Source: UBA2862 sp045658005 (GTDB lineage: Bacteria > Bacillota > Clostridia > Christensenellales > Aristaeellaceae). Taken from it: DNA of 64,000 bases. The notes beneath the pieces were generated by a model that was not told where the DNA came from, searched no databases, and was given only the letters and a program-made list of their open reading frames with translations. A program made the translations under genes and the position numbers. The first letter of the stretch is position 1. The number at the start of each line of letters is the position of its first letter. The stretch is taken from NCBI GenBank assembly GCA_045658005.1, contig JAZOUD010000152.1:38852-102851 (forward strand), written 5' to 3'. Positions 62,512-64,000 of the stretch are shown here, in pieces.

Positions 62512-63492
62512 ATGAAGACGAGATTTTTGACGTTGCTGCTGGCGCTGGCGCTGATGATGACGGGATTCTGCATAGCCGAGACTGCGGCGACCGAGAGCGC
62601 CACGCAGGCAGGCGATCCGGCGTCGCTGCTGCCGGAGGGCGTGGCCCCAGTCACCTGGGAGGTTTCCGCTGATCATCTGATGATCGAGGGCGAGGAGGCC
62701 CGGACGCTGTACGAGCGCATCGTCGCGAACGACTATCCCACCATGGAAGAGCTGAAGGCCGATCCGGTGGTGGCGCAGTTGGACGCGCTGTCCGCCTATT
62801 ACAAGGCGCTGTACGGCAACACCGCGGAAATCGACACCCCCGAGCGAGACGCTCTGCGGAAGGAAATCATGACGTGGTTTTTGACCCTGGGCTCCGCTCG
62901 GACGGATCATCTGGACGACAACGGATATCCGGTCTATGTCTATGACGGGCCGCTGAAGTCGGAATATCAGTTCGAGCTGGTGCTCGGCTTGCCGGCTTCC
63001 GGCAAATCCACCCGCATCGTCGATCCGGACAGCGAGGCCATGGGCGCGTTCATATTGGACCCGGACGTCATCAAAGCCGAATTGCCCGAATACAAGGAGA
63101 GTCACGGGGCGGGCGCGGATGCGATCCATTTCGAGGGCATGAACATATTCAACGAAGCGATCAAGGCCTTCACGGAGGGGGACATGAAGGGCGTAAACGC
63201 CATCCTGCCGATCGTGTCCTCCGATCTGGATGACCTGATGGAGACCTACATTCGCCCCTTTGAGGCGGCGGGCTACAATGTGAAGGTCAAATTCAAGGAC
63301 GCGGAGCCCGATGAAGCCGCCGCCCGCGTGGTGATGCGCGAGCTTCGCGGTGGTCAGCTCATCAACAGCGCCGTGGCCTTCTCCTTTGGCTACGGTCCCG
63401 AAGAGGTGTATAACGAGCTCGCGTCCATGATCAATTCCAACGGCGAGCCCTACGGCTACGATGTGGAGGAAGCGCTGGCCCCCGCGGCATAG
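62512..63492 (+). CDS. Exported zeta-toxin-like P-loop kinase
   Basis: A 326-residue protein. Residues 1-22 are a signal peptide (LLLALALMMTGFC, IAE), with a possible lipoprotein Cys. A helical N-terminal region (about 45-130) is followed by a zeta-toxin-type domain: Walker A GLPASGKST (159-167), then ILDPDVIKAELPEY and HFEGMNIF, matching the substrate-binding part of zeta toxins. Zeta toxins phosphorylate UDP-N-acetylglucosamine in the cytosol and are paired with epsilon antitoxins; no antitoxin is present. Export would put it where ATP is scarce. GAGGAC precedes the ATG. It lies 63 bp after the giant gene and before a terminator. Confidence 0.82.
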   Translation: MKTRFLTLLLALALMMTGFCIAETAATESATQAGDPASLLPEGVAPVTWEVSADHLMIEGEEARTLYERIVANDYPTMEELKADPVVAQLDALSAYYKALYGNTAEIDTPERDALRKEIMTWFLTLGSARTDHLDDNGYPVYVYDGPLKSEYQFELVLGLPASGKSTRIVDPDSEAMGAFILDPDVIKAELPEYKESHGAGADAIHFEGMNIFNEAIKAFTEGDMKGVNAILPIVSSDLDDLMETYIRPFEAAGYNVKVKFKDAEPDEAAARVVMRELRGGQLINSAVAFSFGYGPEEVYNELASMINSNGEPYGYDVEEALAPAA

Positions 63493-63505
63493 AAGGATCT
63501 GGCCC

Positions 63506-63631
63506 TTATTCGATGCCGCCAGAATCAATGTAGCCGAGGAAATCATCCAAATGGACTTTGGCGATGAGGGGATATTCCTCCCGATTGGCGAGGATATCGT
63601 TGGAGTGTTCGACGATGAAATCGGTGATGGG
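63506..63631 (-). pseudogene. Possible gene fragment without a start
   Basis: On the minus strand, 41 codons are open between two stops and read as plausible protein (DFIVEHSNDILANREEYP, then KVHLDDFLGYIDSGGIE). There is no start codon or ribosome binding site. The plus strand is also open here with an acidic reading, so even the strand is uncertain. Confidence 0.25.
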
Positions 63632-63667
63632 TTAGAGATTGAGCTTTCAGAGGAGTAGTAGGCACAA

Positions 63668-63700
63668 GGGGGATGGGCAGGAGCTCGTCCCCCGGTTTTT
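63668..63700 (+). terminator. Rho-independent terminator
   Basis: GGGGGA (63668-63673) pairs with TCCCCC (63688-63693) and is followed by GGTTTTT. It ends the giant protein/zeta-like unit. Confidence 0.75.
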
Positions 63701-63819
63701 AGTTGTCCGACTACTCAATTTATAATGGCCCCCATGTCAAGACCAGTAACGAAGAATTAATGGTGAACAACAGGTCATAGGTTTGTCCTGTTACCAAAGG
63801 GGGTAGGGGGTCGAACGCA

Positions 63820-63979
63820 GGCATGAAAAGTTAATCCGCGAAAGCCTCTTGACAATGGGCTTGGGGCGGTTAGGCTGATTGCCAGGTCAATCCAGCGCAG
63901 CATCGGGTTGACCCATTGACCTGAAAACCGCCCCAAGAGGCCCCATTGTCAAGGGGACCGTGGATTAAGTTTTCAGGCC
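63820..63979. mobile_element. 160-bp inverted-repeat element (MITE-like)
   Basis: Ends are 18-bp inverted repeats with two mismatches (GGCATGAAAAGTTAATCC; GGATTAAGTTTTCAGGCC). Inside, nested complementary blocks CTTGACAATGGG/CCCATTGTCAAG, CTTGGGGCGGTT/AACCGCCCCAAG and AGGTCAAT/ATTGACCT make a long imperfect hairpin. It has no coding capacity. The 120 bp between the terminator and this element shows nothing else I can name. Confidence 0.75.
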
Positions 63980-64000
63980 GTCTGTCATGTACGGGCAAAA

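Noticed and set aside
63461..63658. Plus-strand 65-codon ORF after the zeta-like gene
   Set aside because: Its start lies inside the previous gene, there is no ribosome binding site, and an equally good fragment reads on the other strand.
1..64000. Search for tRNA, rRNA, riboswitches and intact insertion sequences
   Set aside because: Nothing with the expected conserved cores was found by eye; weakly structured riboswitches could still be missed.

Overview
The window looks like one chromosomal region of a Gram-positive, fairly GC-rich member of the Clostridia. The evidence is strong GGAGG-type ribosome binding sites, many Ala/Leu-rich signal peptides ending in ALAE or AFGE, a LytS-type kinase, a RsbU-type phosphatase and a PrsA/SurA-like foldase. 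An order such as Christensenellales is only a guess. No rRNA, tRNA, CRISPR array or intact transposase was found.

Layout. (1) 1-6.3 kb, minus strand: an operon for a small unknown protein, a membrane-anchored PP2C/SpoIIE-type phosphatase, a condensation/CAT-like acyltransferase, an HD-RyR protein and a multi-TM protein cut by the window start. (2) 6.5-7.3 kb, minus strand: two small VOC-fold proteins. (3) 7.5-11.8 kb: a MITE-like element, a membrane protein, a LytS-type histidine kinase with its response regulator, and a second orphan regulator. Both regulators join a receiver domain to a SARP/OmpR-like winged helix. (4) 12-37.2 kb, plus strand: a long co-oriented array. It holds a secreted protein of unknown function, two secreted papain-like proteases, four secreted S41-like proteins, three VOC genes plus one VOC remnant, an exported family II pyrophosphatase, a RelA-type HD/kinase fusion, an M13 metallopeptidase, a zinc-ribbon protein, a sensor-MscS channel, a multi-TM protein and a K+-channel-like protein. 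(5) 37.2-42.6 kb: a partly AT-rich degraded island with truncated or interrupted genes, a palindromic repeat and a 39-codon ORF. (6) 42.7-63.5 kb: two giant paralogous surface proteins, with a CARF/HEPN-like fragment, 2TM proteins, a TetR-controlled cluster, a UbiB-type kinase and a PrsA-like foldase between them, and an exported zeta-toxin-like P-loop protein after the second. (7) The window ends in a 160-bp inverted-repeat element.

The most striking signal is regulatory. Four promoters (minus at 6.4 kb; plus at 7.8, 10.9 and 11.9 kb) carry hexamers resembling TGAGAC repeated every 11 bp, with the last repeat 10 nt from the -10 box. This matches the known geometry of SARP regulators, and two SARP-like response regulators lie among these promoters. 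I infer that one regulon joins the phosphatase/RyR operon, the 7.8-kb membrane protein, the second regulator and the long secretome array.

The second striking signal is content: VOC genes interleaved with secreted proteases, and exported versions of normally cytosolic enzymes (pyrophosphatase, zeta-toxin-type kinase), alongside ion channels and nucleotide-signalling-type domains (RyR, RelA-like HD). Whether these form one envelope-stress, signalling or conflict system is inference.
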